Source of the DNA: Varanus komodoensis
Lineage: Eukaryota; Chordata; Lepidosauria; Squamata; Varanidae
Length of the DNA stretch: 64,000 nucleotides
Assembly: GCF_004798865.1 (NCBI RefSeq)
Contig: NW_025336479.1
Location: 7,766,485-7,830,484 of the forward strand
Direction of reading: 5' to 3'
The position numbers were made by a program, and so were the translations under genes. Under the pieces are notes generated by a model, which had not been told where the DNA came from, did no database searches, and worked only from the letters and a program-made list of their open reading frames with translations. Shown in pieces: positions 35,347 to 48,676 of the stretch (positions are counted from its first letter, which is position 1; the number at the start of each line of letters is the position of its first letter).

Positions 35347-38014
35347 GATAGGCACTCGATATTTCTAATGATTAAGCTGATCGTAAATACTCCTCTGGCG
35401 CTGGTCTGCAGTGGGGATGTGCTGCATTGTGGGTGCCTGGGGAACCTGCCCTCTGACATTGCTGCAGCTGGACAGAAGATCACTGCTTCTGTGCTACCTC
35501 CTGTGGGGCCATTGTTGCAACTGGCCCGTCACATAAGCAGGTGGGCACTGTGGAGATACCCCGTCCCTTTGGCTCTGTCGTCTCCCACCTGGAGCCCTTG
35601 AGATGTTTTGGAGGACGACTCCCAGCATTCTTTTCTGTCGGTGATCATAGATCCATAAAATAGCAGAGCAGACACTGAAGTCCAACTTTTTGAAGATGAG
35701 GATGGAGTTCAAGTCTAGACTGCTGTGAGTTCAACTGTTTACTTGGCTGGACCAATTGAAAATAATCTTTGAGCAAAATCTTTTTATATCTGCCCATTAG
35801 AAACTTCAGGTAATAAGGAAGCCATGATCCTATACAGTTAACGTCGCAGCCAGAGCACGCTTTGAAATTTATTTCTCTTCAACAAGAGTATTCTGGGTTA
35901 GATGGACTACTGCTTAAGAATATTAGGAAGCTGGGCATTCAGTCTTACTACTAGAAAACTAGAATTTCCATTTTCCTGTTGCTGATGTGAATGCACTCCT
36001 CAGGAAAGTCATAAAAATTACAGGTACCCTAACCCATTCCAAGAAGCCCTCCCTGCAATTTTCCCCATCTGACCCTGTTTGACCTCTCCCAGTGTCCCCA
36101 AGGTGGGAAGCCATTTGTGTTGGGAGAAGTAGAAAAGGCTTTTAAGCGGCTGTTTCACTCCTTGAGTGCTTGGTCCAGTGGACCAAAGCACTGTTGGATA
36201 AATAGAACAGCTTCTTATCTATTGAAAGCGCGCCTTTTCCCTTTGTGTGCTTTGCCACCGGAGCGGTGTTGGTGCCTCCCAGGCAGGCGGGCCACAGACA
36301 AAAAGCGGATAGCAGGCCTGTCACATGGCCGCTGCCACGCAGCCTGTCGTGCTCAGGGGGGCACGCCCCCTACGGTGTTGTAATTGGTCTCTCCGCAGAG
36401 GTGCAGCTTTTGTGCAGTTTGAACGCTCCCTCGTTCCCTCTTCACACTGAGGCTGAGAAGGTGGCAGGGCAGCTCTCATTGAGGGAGGACAGAGAACAGA
36501 TTGTGAGGAGGTGGTGAGGCAAGGGCTGAAAAGGTGGGCTGGCTCGGGTAGCCCCAGGGCTGAATGCAGCCCACAGGAGTTGAAACAAAATGGCCCCGGG
36601 GAAGAGGAACCTCCTGCTGAAGGGGGAAACAAAAGCAGCTCTTCCCAGACAAGGGCTTCTGTGTCCGGCCCTTCATGCTGTTCGGGTGTCTCATGGCAGG
36701 CCTGTCATTCTGCGTGCTCCTGGCTTGTTTGCTCCCCCCACAGTGCAAGGTGGGAGTTCTCAGCTTCTGCAGATCAAGATATCAAAACGCCATGAATCCT
36801 GTCCATGCATGAGGATGGTAAAAGGAGACCACTGAGTCCATCACAAGTCATTCATTAGTGGGGGCAGGTGGATGCTTCTTAACGAGCAAGTATCTGGCTC
36901 GTGAGGAGTCCCCAGTCTGAGATAGGTCCACACTATTGCTTTGTTAGCTGGCGGGCTAGTTGGAAGGCAGGTTGTTGCGCAAAGCAAACATTCCCTTGGA
37001 TGCAAGAAGACTCTGGCCAGCTCTTTCAGAAAGTCCGCCTGCTTGCTGAGAAAGCCAAGGCATTCTTTTGCTATTTTGACGCTTCGGCTGGGTCTAAATT
37101 TAACCTGCATCTACTGCTGGTGGAAATGGTCCTCCCCGCCTCCTCCTTCCCCAGGTTGCTCCCTGCTGCACAGGGAATCAGGGGACCCTGCTAAGTGCGG
37201 TTGGCTGTGGTGTGTGCATTTGAGGGAGAGAAGAGGGACCCCCAAAAAAGAGACGCGGGGAGCTTCTCTGAGGGATACTTTCTGTGAGTGGATCCCTCAA
37301 GGGCACGGTCCAGTTAAGGTGATTGCCAGCCTTCAAACTGGGAGGCTAATGGTCATTTGGGGTAGAGCAGGAGGAGGTGATCTTTGCCAGCTTGTTCCTC
37401 ACACTCTGCATTTCCACTGGATGGCCATTTCCAGCTATGTAGTTGGGGTGCTTCAGAGGGGAAGGCGGGCAGCTGCAATCTCCATCCCACCCACCAGGAG
37501 GCCCTTTCCAGCCCCTCTCTGAGGCTGACATCTGCCTGGGGGAGAGCAGTTAGGGTGTAGATTCCCAGCTCCCAAGTCAGAGGTCTGGACCTGGAAATCC
37601 CAAGCATGCCGTGCCCCTCCAGTGATGTCTGGTAGCCATAGCAGTGCTCCCTGGGTCTCCTCACCCTCCCTGGGCCTCGCACACGGCCCCTGTGCGCCTT
37701 GCCATTCAGCACCTGGTGCTGGGACTGAATCCATGAATTGGCCTTACTGGGAGCTTCATGAATTAGCAGTGATTTGAACTCTCCTCTCCACAGCCATAGA
37801 CTGTGCTGAACTGGTCTAATCCACATAAGATGGGCACTATTTTGAGATGGGCACCTCTTTGGCGATTGTTCTTAATCAAATCCCTGCTAGGGATGTGTGG
37901 ATTTGGCGTGCAAGCCATAAGGCAGAATAGTGCGCAGAATTAAATTATCTGCGCAGAACCCTCATGAAAGGCAGAACATTTGGGGGGAGGCAATTAGGAC
38001 GAGGGCAGCCAGCT
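35347..38014. other. Intron, no gene recognised
   Basis: A MITE-like half copy (GAGATGTTTTGGAGGACGACTCCCAGCATTC) lies at 35600-35635. The rest is moderately GC-rich with overlapping short frames that show no domain. Confidence 0.35.
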
Positions 38015-38135
38015 TGTAGGCAGAACATCTGGAGAGCTACACTTCCATCATCCCTTACATTGGCTGGACGGGGTAGAGCCAGTGAGAGTTGTGGGCAAAG
38101 GTGTGGAGGACCACAAGTTGCCCATCCCAGCTTTG
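38015..38135. repeat. MITE-like repeat copy
   Basis: Left end GCAGAACATCTGGAGAGCTACACTTCCATCATCCC; right end GAGTTGTGGGCAAAGGTGTGGAGGACCACAAG with CCCATCCCAGCTTTG as the outer arm. Immediately right is a 12-bp direct duplication (TGTGCAATCAGG twice, 38138-38161). Confidence 0.6.
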
Positions 38136-38161
38136 GGTGTGCAATCAGGTGTGCAATCAGG

Positions 38162-41100
38162 TGATTCAAGGCGGTGGGGAGGCCCAGGTCATGCTTGATA
38201 CGTGGTGGCTGGCGGGGAGTCCAGAGTGCCCGTCACTTTCCTGCAGCTGTGTAAGATGTAGGAAGGGATATTGGGAGTGTGGCAGTGATAATCATCATTT
38301 TATAATTTTATAGAATTCTGATTTAATTGCTGTATCGACTGCTTACCCACGTGCAAAAAGCCATCATTACTGAGGAGCTCTGATAACCTTCCCTTGAACA
38401 TTGTTTGGGAAACTGCCACTGTACAAGTGCCCGACAGCCCCATAGATTCCGGGGATGCGTTCTGAAGAGCATGGCTCCACGACATCAGAGCTCTCAGCAC
38501 ATTTGACATACAGATGAAACTCCGGGAAGCTGGTCTGTGGTAAAAGGTGGGAAGGGCTCGCACGAAAGCAGAATCATTCATCAGTTTGAAGCAGCAGAGG
38601 TGAAGAACTGCCATCAAAAGGAGAACTGAAAGTATACGGATAAAAGGTACTGAAAGCTCAGGGTAAAGAGCTGAAAGGCCTGAGAAAGAAAGAGGCCTTT
38701 GCCTGGTGCCAGGGAGATAATTAAATATGAGTCAGGTAGATCTTTCTGGGGAGGGAATTCCAGAAATGTTGCTACTACACAGAAGCCTCCCCCCCCCAAC
38801 ATCTATTCTTACATAATAGGAATGAAGCGCATACTTGTAAAGGCATCATCTCTTTTACAAACAATTTCTTTTTTGAAATGGACAGTTTAAATGCCACAAG
38901 TTCCCTCCTCCTCCATAATCCTGGGAATTGTCGTCTGGCAAGGTATTTTATTGATTGTTACATTTATAGTCCACAACCAGTTAGTCCAACAGGACTCTCT
39001 GGGCGGATCCCAGAGAGAGAATTCCACCAGAACGTGGCAGCATCCCTCAGAGGATGACTGGTATTTGACCCCCTCGCCACTGAGTTTTAAGGATTCCCAG
39101 GCATTCACCTGGGTGTGGCACCGAGCAAGCGAAGGCAGTGAATCACTCCCGTGAGGCGAAGGTATGTATCCTGGCAAAGCCCTCTGTGAGTACCAACCCA
39201 GGGATCATCTTTGTGTGAAAACGAATATATGTGTACATTGTCGGCAATTGCAATCAGTGCTTCGGTAGACCCATTACAACGGAAACAGACTGTTCTGGCC
39301 TGCTGGTATAGATGCCTGTAGCAGTGCGCTTGGGTGTGGGCCACCCGGGGGCGGCAGGGGCCATTTTGCTCCATCCATCGTCCCGCAGGTTGTACCGCTC
39401 CGACCCTGCTTCTGGCAGAGCAGACAAGGCATCGGGGAGGCTCTGGGCCGTGCACGCTTGCTGCCTGGACCCTTTGGACGTCCTGCAGCAACTACGGAAC
39501 AACTGAAGAGTGAAAATGGGGCCAAGTGCCTTCTGCAGATGCCCCTTAAATCTCTCTCTCTCTCTCTTTCTCGCACAATTTTGGGAGCAGCTGGTCTGCA
39601 TGTTCCTCACCCCTACTATGGAAAGGTGGATCTTAGTGGCCTTTTGTCCTCAGGCAGGGAGTCTTCCTCTTCCTCCTCTTCCTCTGCTTTGAATCTTCTG
39701 CAGTTCTCAATCTCGTGCCTATTAAGGCCATTTTTGCTGAATTGTAGGGGAGCTAAATTCATAACCAGAGCGATTAAACCAATTTGGCTACATGGAAACA
39801 AGGTCTAATTAATCATGATGTCCAAGCCTCTCCTGCTTTTTTGGAGCTGCTTCTAATTTTACATTCCTCCTTGGCCACTTGAAAAGCTTCTCTGTTAGTC
39901 TTAACTTCTTTGAAGCAGCCCTCATTGAATTTAAATGTATCCACTCTCCCATGATTGCTGCAGAATGGCCCTTGCCTGTGCTGGCAAACCGGGCCGGGGG
40001 CAGAGGGGGGAGTAATGCCTGGATGCCTTCTCCCTTCCACCCCCACCTCTTGCACCAGGACGGTCAGCGCTGGATCAGCAGACCAGGGCAGAGCTGTGAC
40101 TCCCCCCCCCCCCACCCCACCATGCATGGGGAGCTGGTCCGCACAGGTGGGTGAAGCTCCGTGGGTGGATGGCTGTTGCCGTGCAGCAAGGGGTTCTTGT
40201 GTATGTGCAGAAGTGGGCACTGTTCCAAGACGTCCTGCAGTTCCAACACAATGTTGGAACCAAAATGAGTGACGTAGTTGGGGGTGCAGCTTAGGCTACT
40301 AAAATGGCACCGTCTTGCTTTCATTTAGATTCCTCATTTAAATGACTTGTGGGTTTCTTTCGGAACAGTCAATACGCAAAGCATAAAAGTTGCTGATGTC
40401 TGGAGGTTTGGTTTTCCTCTTTCTTCTTTCTTTCTTTCCTCCTCCCCCTCCCCATTTTTAGCTCTTAAACTGAGAGAAACTTATGAATAATGCAACTTCA
40501 GGGAGCAAAGGGATTAATGAATGCACAACCCATTTGGGCGGATGGAGCCGGAGTCCTCAGCCGATGCCTCCACAGTGCCAGTGGAGAACATTAAAGAGGT
40601 CACTCAGACTACTGTAATCTTTGTTCCATGCACGGTGGACTTCATGTAATAAAATGGAAGGAATACAGACTGGTGGGAGAGACACCACAATGGACACGGC
40701 GTGGCTGTGATTCTTTGGTGTGCCAGTGGGAAAAGACTTGGGAGGTGGTGGGGTGAGAGCCATCCTCAAAGAACTGAATGACGACCGAAGGACAGAAAAG
40801 CAGCACATCTTAAAAGGGCCTTGTCTGTAGAATGGACTTAGCTACTTAAGTGTTTTCATTTCTCTCCGCCTCCTCCACTGGCTCTGCCTGCGCTGAGTCA
40901 TATTATTTCCTAGAACCCTTTCACCTTCTCTTCCCTTAACATGACCAAAAAACCCATCATGCAGGAAATGGCTACAGATTATGCGACTACCCTTCTGGCC
41001 AAGCCATGTGAAACAAAGCCCTGATAATGATGAGAGAGTGTCTGAAGGAACTGCTCCATAAACAGCAGTGAGCTTTTAATCTAACCACTACCCAGTTGTT

Positions 41101-42959
41101 GCTGTGTATTTTCCATTCCTACCTCCCGCCCCCGACCTCCTTTTTCCCTGGCTGGAGCCATGCCTTTGCGACCTCTAAGGAGGGCTGCTTTCGAGGACTC
41201 GCACAGAGCACGAAAGGGTCCTCGAGTAGAGCGAAGGGGGCATGCGGCTCACTTGTCTCTGTTGCAAGGAGAAAAGCGGGAGTCATTGAAGACTGTCTAG
41301 CTGGTTTTTCTTGGAAAAGGGAAGATGGAAGGGGGGGTGCTTGGTTGCTTTTGCAGAGAATCCAGTGTCCTGTCCAATGGAGGGGAATCCATACTTGCTT
41401 TGCCTCATGGCTAGCATACCATTCAGACATGTAGGATACCACCACAGTAGTTTCATAATACGCCAACCAGAACAGTCTTGAGAATGTAAGTCCATGTGCT
41501 TGGCCAGGAAATGGTGTAAGAGGTTCCATGCGATAGAGCATTGCCAGTTATGGAGTCCCCCCAGCACCTCCGCCGTCGCTTGAGAGCGCACGATGCACCA
41601 GCCATGCGTGCTGCATGCAGGTCTGAGCAGGGCCACATGGGGGGCTGCCTGGGAGCTCCATGGAGCCGAGCGGGTTCCTGGAAGGAAGGTGGTCAGTGAG
41701 TGCAATGTCCATGCTCAAGGTAGTGCAGTGCAGTGCCTTGGGTTGGGCTGCTCACAGTTCGTATTTACATGGCAAGGTGTGCTTCATAATGTTTGGAATG
41801 GCTCCAGATCTCCGTAGGCTAGTGGCTGCTTCTCCTCCCTAAGACTAATGCCTAAACCTAGAATAAATTTACACCTATCTCAAGACTTTCCATGTCGGTG
41901 CAAAATCTGTCAAGTGACGTATATCTCCAAATAGCGCCCCCGCCACTTACGCTTTATTATTGTTTGAGCTTGGGAAGTGTGCATGGATTTACTACCGTCT
42001 GGCAAGAAGATGAAAGGCCAGTGACAAGCCAATAAAGGGTGAGGATGCTATTCCATAAAGCTGTTTTCTGCACAGTATACCATTAGTCTGAGCCAGGAAT
42101 TTTCTGCCATTTAAAAAAGGCAAGAGGCTCTCAAAGAGGCTGGCCTTGGATGCTGCAGCTGAATATATCAAGGAAGGTCTAGCTAACCCGGCAACCTTGT
42201 CTCCAAACAGGCAGCTACAGAATGCTCTTCTCTCAGCATGCCTGGCGTAAGTGGCCAGAATGTGCCACGCATGGATGTGGTGCAGTGAGCTTATTCTGAA
42301 CTCTTTCCCACCAAAGCAGAAGTAAGAAGATCACCAGGAATGACTTCTTCTACTTGGGTATCTCCAGGTCCCATCTCACTTCCTCACTCACAACCTTCCT
42401 ATTTCGGGGGGAAGTTCAGAAGGCAATGGACTGCTCTTCTTAGTCTCTGCTGCCTTCAAAATATGGAAAATATTTTTATTTCTCTGTGTTCTGTTTTTCT
42501 GCTCTTTTGTGTCAGAGGGATGTTTCCATTGCCCACATTCTTATTTGTTGTGCAATTTTAAGTTGGGTGATGTGTGTTAAAATAACTGAATAAAATAAAC
42601 TGGGCCACTCAATCAAACGCTGCAAATGATTTACATCTAGAAGAAGAGTTTTTCTGAGAATGGCCGAGCTGGAAGAGACGGTCTACCTTCGTATGAAGGA
42701 AATTTGTTTTGAAGTAGCAGTGCACAAACCTGCAGCATGAGATGTGCATTAGAAAAAGGGACTTTGGCCTAGCCTTTCTTTTCTGGGAAACCATTATAGT
42801 GAGGGCAGCAGGTTGGCAGTGCATTGTTTTAGCACTGGATCTTGTGAACTGGCAGGCAATAGTGTGAGTTGCACCCTGGCCCAGGTATCTGAACTGCATG
42901 GATTAGTTAATTTAATCCCCAGAGTATCTGTAATACTTCCAGTTGTGTCCTGCTAAGAT
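38162..42959. other. Intron, no gene; CNE-like stretch at 39.7 kb
   Basis: Short (CT)n at 39551-39567. From about 39700 to 39960 the sequence is AT-rich with TCTAATTAATCATG and TCTAATTTTAC cores and looks like a conserved non-coding element. A C run lies at 40100-40110. Overlapping frames at 41119-41705 (minus) show no known domain. Confidence 0.35.
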
Positions 42960-43395
42960 TGTGAGTACAGATCCAAGAGAAATTAGTTAATTCACATTTT
43001 AATGTGAACTGACCTGATTTCACATATCTGAGCCAATATGGGTGAAATTCAGTTATCTTTTGAAATTCACATTTCTCCAAGTTTTGTACTGGATTTCTTC
43101 AGTAAAAAATTGCATACAAATATGTGCACATTAGGAAAATGTGCACGCAAAAATGTATATTTGTGGAAAATAACATTCAACATGTATTAGGAAAGCTGCT
43201 TTTACAAATGTGTATATTCAACAAAACTGCATTAAAAAGGCATGTATCTGAAGAAATGTGCACCAAACATGTGCACACATTTTTATGTGAACTTAACAAA
43301 ATGCAGCCCCAAAGTCTGGGACAAACTGAACTTAAGGCTGGAAAAGGAATTGAGAAGGGGAAAATTCCAAAGCATGTTCAGGATCTTTATTCAAG
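42960..43395. repeat. AT-rich MITE-like element with internal sub-repeats
   Basis: TTCACATTTTAATGTGAA near the left end is an 18-bp near-perfect palindrome. The body repeats ATGTGCACA and AAAATGTATAT motifs in loose 20-40-bp periods. The right part (GGGACAAACTGAACTTAAGGCTGG) resembles the end of a dispersed lizard repeat I recall but cannot name. Confidence 0.4.
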
Positions 43396-44015
43396 TGCAT
43401 AGCTTCGCATGCAATTTGATAAATGACGTAACTACATCAAGACATCAATGGGTCCTGCAGGGCAGGGGGAACAGGGCCTCTAGCCAGAAACTTCTTGTGG
43501 TAGCTACTTGTTCCCTTCAGTGTGCAGGGACTAACTCTTACTGGTGTAGTACTAACAGCTCAGCAGCCTGGGGATGATGAGAATTGTGTTCCAGCACATC
43601 TGGGTTGTGTTAGGCTGGGGAAAGCGGGTGCATTTCATTGCAGTGAAGTGATTTCCCCCCCCCCCCCAATTTTTTTTTCTTTGTATTCTTTTAAAAAAAA
43701 AAAAAAAAAGCATCTGTCCTGCAAAAGTATTCTTAAGGGTCATACATTTATTTCAGAAACTCCTGGGCTAGTCAGGTTCTTAGCTGCGGTATTGCTTTGC
43801 TGTCCCAAACAATAAAAGCCTCAGTTCATAATTAAGGGATGTTTTATCCGTGCTGCTAGTGATGAGCTTGCAGAATGCTCACATCTTAGGCTCAGCTGCA
43901 AAACAGTCGGGAAAGCAGCTCACTATTCAAGTTAAAACTGGCCTTGCGTAGAGATGTTCTCTAGAGTTGGCCAGCTGAAACTTCCCCGCTGCTCCTTCTC
44001 ATTTGTGCATACTCG

Positions 44016-44046
<31 letters not shown>

Positions 44047-47000
44047 ATTGGGGGGATGCAACTGGTCCCCTTAGAGTGCAATTATTGGCTTGTTTCACTG
44101 AGCTGCTGAGATCCTTGGTTCAGGAAGACACTAATACTTCCAGGATTTTGATTTCTTTCTCAAACAACAGAAGAGAGACGTTATAAACTACACCCGGTGA
44201 AGTACGGCAGACAGAAATCTTTGGGTAATGGTTTCTTTATTCCCCAGCCACTTAGAAAGTGGCAGGAAGAAATGCAACTTTGCTCACTGTCATTTACATG
44301 GCATTAATTTCAGTTACGCTTAAAGACCTGAACCTCCAGAGGTTCCACCATCATCCCCTGCTGCCGCCTCTCCCCCTCCCCCACTACTCAACCCCATTTA
44401 ATGGAGAGCTCCCCTTTAAAGCCCAGTTCTTAATATGCAGTAGAATGGCCCTTGCTTTTACTTGCCTCTGAAGGATCTTGGGGAATGTCAACATTTTAGG
44501 CTCAAACTGCACACGACTGAATTGTGTCATAGGTAACTGCGCCCGCTGCTTTTCCTCTCATTAGTGTAGCTGCACACAGCACCATCCAGGTCAGAACCAG
44601 CACACACTGGAAGGGAAGGATGAAACCTCTCCCAGCCGTTCACTTCCCAGGCTGCTGTCCCCTGCTGCACCCTGCAGAGTTGGAGCAAAAGAGGTGCCAT
44701 TGATTCCAGCAGAGGCTAGTCTTTAAACCCCAGTGTAGAATGGAAGGCAGAATTTTGGGAAGCAAATTCCAGGGAGATTTAATCCTCCTCCTGGAGTCCG
44801 GTGGTCCAGACCTGAATTGGGGCCTTACCATTTTCTCTAGCATACATTAAATAATTACTCCCAGTTAGCTGCTTCCCAGTCACAGTCTGACAGGCAGAAT
44901 ATTGATTAGCTGAGTTCTTGTGAATACTTATCCAAAGATCTTATTTCAAGGCAAGGCGAGTGACATGGCCGCAGTGGTGACAGCAGCATTGGCTTTTTTT
45001 ATCTTTCAATTTGTAGCAAGGACTAGAGTGGTAGCAGGACTGTACTGAATATATTGGACGACTGGTTTTTTGCCAGAGTGAGTTCTTTGAGTTCTGGTTC
45101 CACTCGTGGACTCAATGGGCAGAGATCTTTGATACCACTTTTCCGATTCCTTAATTGGAACACCAAGGATGCAGCTCATCAAGTGAGTGTGAAGACAAAT
45201 AGGAGTTTCTGCCGCATCATAAGTAAGAGTTTTGTGTAGATGATAGTGCTGCTATGGACCTTCTAGGCTGGTACCTTGGCTAGTGATCCGTGACTGAGAG
45301 AATACTGTCTTTTTTCCTTGGGTGGTTTCATCAGGATCTGTCAGAATTTTGTCTTTAGTGTTCAAGAGAAAATAAGAACAAGGGCTGCAATTCCACAGCC
45401 GGTCAAAGGCCTACTGAGGGGCCTCAGGAAGCTGTGCAGGTGCCGTTCCGTTGTCACGGTGTCCGTGGCCAGGATGACATCTGCACTGCCACCAGAAGCT
45501 TCCCGAGTGTGATGTCCTGCTTGTGGTGGTGGGCAAGACGAGCCATTTGAGGGGAGGGGTTGTTCAGGGGCAGTGATGAAGCTGCTGGATCCAAGCCTCC
45601 CTCATTTTCCTCTCACACAAAATTGGTGCAGAGCTATGCCAGCCCTGGAGATGCCGTAACCCCCCAAGTGTCTCAATGACAGGGGAAATAATAGTTATCT
45701 TGCCCTATCCACCACAAGCTTGCAGAGCTAAGGCTGGTCCTCCATAGGACCTTCCCCCTCCACACAAAGATAATATTGCCCCAGGAACTGGCTTCTTACT
45801 GGTGCCCAGTTCTCAGATCTTGCCATCTTGGGTTCTATTTCTCCTGTGCATTTGTCCTAAAATCCTGCTCTTCCCTTCTTGGAATAGCTGGAGATGCCAT
45901 CCAAGACATTTCGTTTGTTCTGCCTTCACTCCAGCTCAGCGAGCATATGGGAGTACAAAGCTGCTGGGAACAGAACTAGGAAGGGAGACTCTTTTAGTAT
46001 CTTCAGCTTTAAATCCTAAAATACAATTTATTTGACTTCCATCGCTCTACTTAGAGTAGCTTCTTTGCCATGGAGAGCCTATCGTCTCCCCTTTCAAAAA
46101 GCAAATATGGCAACTCAATGTGCCATGATTGACAGCAATTTAAAATTTGCAGTTCCAGTGTGGATGAAACAGAACAACTCTTGATTGTGGTACTAGGAGA
46201 AATATTACTAGATCCCACATGCAGATGTCTGTGGCCACTTCCTTTTTAAATGGAAGATTGCCTGGGCATTTCTGCTGCTGCTTCACCTGGCCCAGGCACT
46301 GGTAGGGGTGAGAAAGAGAGGCAGTGCACGACCCTGCTGTACTCGCTCGCTGGCCCTCTGCCCGTTGGACAAGCAAATGGTAGCAGGGAGGAGGCGGAGG
46401 AGGAGCGAGAGCAACTGGTGGCAGTGGTGGAGAGGTGGCTCCTTGAAAGAGGGGCCTGATGAGCGCTGGCCTGCCCTGGGGCTCTCCAGGCCCCGGAGCT
46501 GAAACCGACCTTGCGAGAACGGCATTATCGCTGCCGTGCTGATACCTGGCACTTGTGCTGCTGCAGCTTGTGGCCTTGCAGGAGGTGCAGAAAGAGCACA
46601 ATTTTGGGACCCAGCAGCTTGTGGCGGTAAGCCCAACTCAGCAGCAGCAGGTAGAACGTCTCCCTGCCTCTCCTCCCTGCCCATCCCACTTCCACTAGCA
46701 AGAGTTCCCCCACACCACAATTTTCTTTATTGGGAAGTGTCAACAGATTAGTGGAGAATCCCTCTGTGCAGACAAAAAGCTGCCACAAAGGCATTAGGGC
46801 TTTCAGCTATTGGATTACCACGTGGCCACCTGTCAACCGACTTGGTAAATGTATCTGTCTTTGAGCTGTTTTTCACATTAGAAGCCTGAGGTGGTGTTTC
46901 TCAAGGAACATGTGCTACTAAACCACCTCTTCTGCTTCCTGCATCTAAGGGCTCTGTTTCGGAGACAAAAGAACTTGGGGGAGATTAGAACTGTATGAGC

Positions 47001-47337
47001 CGGAACTCTAATGCGATAAGGTCTAAGAGGCATGTGCTGTGCTCCTGCAAAAAGCACTCCTGGGCTGTCCTTCTGCAGCCGCTTCCCCAATTAGAAAACA
47101 GCACCACTTGGGTAGGGTTCCTGCGTCATTTCAGAAGTAGTGTGGACCAGGTGGTCACCTCAATACGGAGCCTCCAAAGTGGCAGGAACCACTGCAAGGC
47201 CAAGCCGAGGCACCTGACAAGCTGCTTCCTCCCCCTGTACGTTTTCTCCATTCACATGCATGGGGTGGTGGGGTGTGAGGATGGGACCTTCGGAAGAGAG
47301 TTGAGGGCCAGCCCTGAGTTAGAATGGAAGGCTTGAG
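43396..47337. other. Intron, no gene recognised
   Basis: Contains a C run and an A run at 43653-43709 and a (GT)n at 44021-44047. The GC-rich patch at 46250-46700 has overlapping open frames but no domain. Confidence 0.4.
44021..44047. repeat. (GT)n microsatellite
   Basis: Uninterrupted GT dinucleotides, about 27 bp. Confidence 0.95.
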
Positions 47338-47410
47338 TACTGCATTGAGCAGGGGGTTGGACCCAGTGGCTTTCTAGGCTCCTTCCAGGTGCGTGATTCT
47401 CCACTTCTAT
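47338..47410 (+). mobile_element. CR1 LINE 3'-UTR fragment
   Basis: CTGCATTGAGCAGGGGGTTGGACCCAGTGGC, then TAGGCTCCTTCCAGGTG and GTGATTCT, are the terminal CR1 3' UTR. It carries the GAGCAGGGGGTTGG form rather than the CAACAGCAGGGG form at 7480 and 63371, so it is a different CR1 subfamily. Confidence 0.8.
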
Positions 47411-48660
47411 GACATGAAACGCAACAGGATTAGGAAAGAAACTGCAGATGAGCTGTGCTAAGCCTCAGGCTTGGACCTTCTCTTCCCTGTCTTCTTTGCA
47501 CACACTTTGCTTGGAATACATGGCAGTTCCTTGGTAGGTGTGGGTAATTATGGCCAAAGTACTTGCACTGTTTCTCCAGAGAGAGCACATTCCCTTGCAG
47601 TAATGTGAGGGCTGCATGCTGGCAGTGACTGGCCAGGCCCCAGGGTCTGGCATCTCTTTCTTGTTCTCTTCCTCTGCAGTGGGGCTGCTAGGGGAAGAAC
47701 AAATCCCTTTTGTCACACATCTGAAGGGTCTTTTGCTGAGGGCTGCATGAAATTAGGCTGGGGGCCTGATTTCACCAAAACATGGACAAATTTTACCTGG
47801 CACAGTTCTAATAAAGTCTTCTGGTTAAGTAGAAATCCAAGAGTTAAAGAGTTCTCCTGAATTATTGTGATTATAGGAACCCACGGCAAGAGTTGTATAT
47901 GTCCAAGGGGAAGAGCTCAGTTTGATGACTGTTCCGCACTTCTTTGCTCTGATTAGAATATCTTCATGTCTCTCAGCCCATTGCTTGTCCCTCTGTCCCT
48001 GTCTCCCACTCAACACCAATGAGATCCTCTCATCCTGCAGTTCGGATCAACATTATCCAGTGGGTCACTTCTGAGTACATTTTAGAGCTCAGTCATAAAA
48101 GACTGGGGCAGGGGGGTGGTTGTGGCAGCATTTAATATCCAACCACTAAAGAATTATCTTCATAGGGAAAAGAGACATTACATTGAGAGAGAGGATCTGA
48201 GAATTCCCTTGGCATCGTATGTACGGTACATAACATCTCTTAATATCTTATAGGTTCTTGATCTAGAGAACTTGACCGAAAGGGCCAAGGTTCTGGGCAC
48301 TCTGTGAGAACTCAAATATAGAGGTAGCTCAGCTTCCTTGAAACCACAAACTAGGCTTGTGCACATCCCCCCTGCACCTTCCATTTCAGTATTAACCATC
48401 TTTAATGGCTCCTTTTAGTTCTTCCACAAATTAATGAAGGTACCCATCCTTCCGGAGCTCATACATTATCTGAGCAAGGTCAATTTATGCCATTACAAAA
48501 CACACCCTGGGGTACAGTTTGGCCTTTTGGTTCATTGTATGCTTGGTCTGAAATGATGCTCTGTTGCTCCTTGGCTGAGTCAGAGATCTTTCAGCGCCAA
48601 GAGTGGTTCAAGACTGCTGCAATTAATGCCTCTCTGTTTTCTAATTAGTCTGCCATTTCT
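47411..48660. other. Intron 3' end, no gene recognised
   Basis: No exon other than HS3ST3B1 exon 2 at its right edge. Frames are short and non-coding-like. Confidence 0.4.
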
Positions 48661-48676
48661 TCTTCTTGTTTGGCAG

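Noticed and set aside
41119-41705. Two 140-codon minus-strand frames
   Set aside because: They overlap in different phases, have no known domain, and lack splice or start context.
46140-46720. Overlapping 145-153-codon minus-strand frames
   Set aside because: A GC-rich patch with opposing open frames and no domain.
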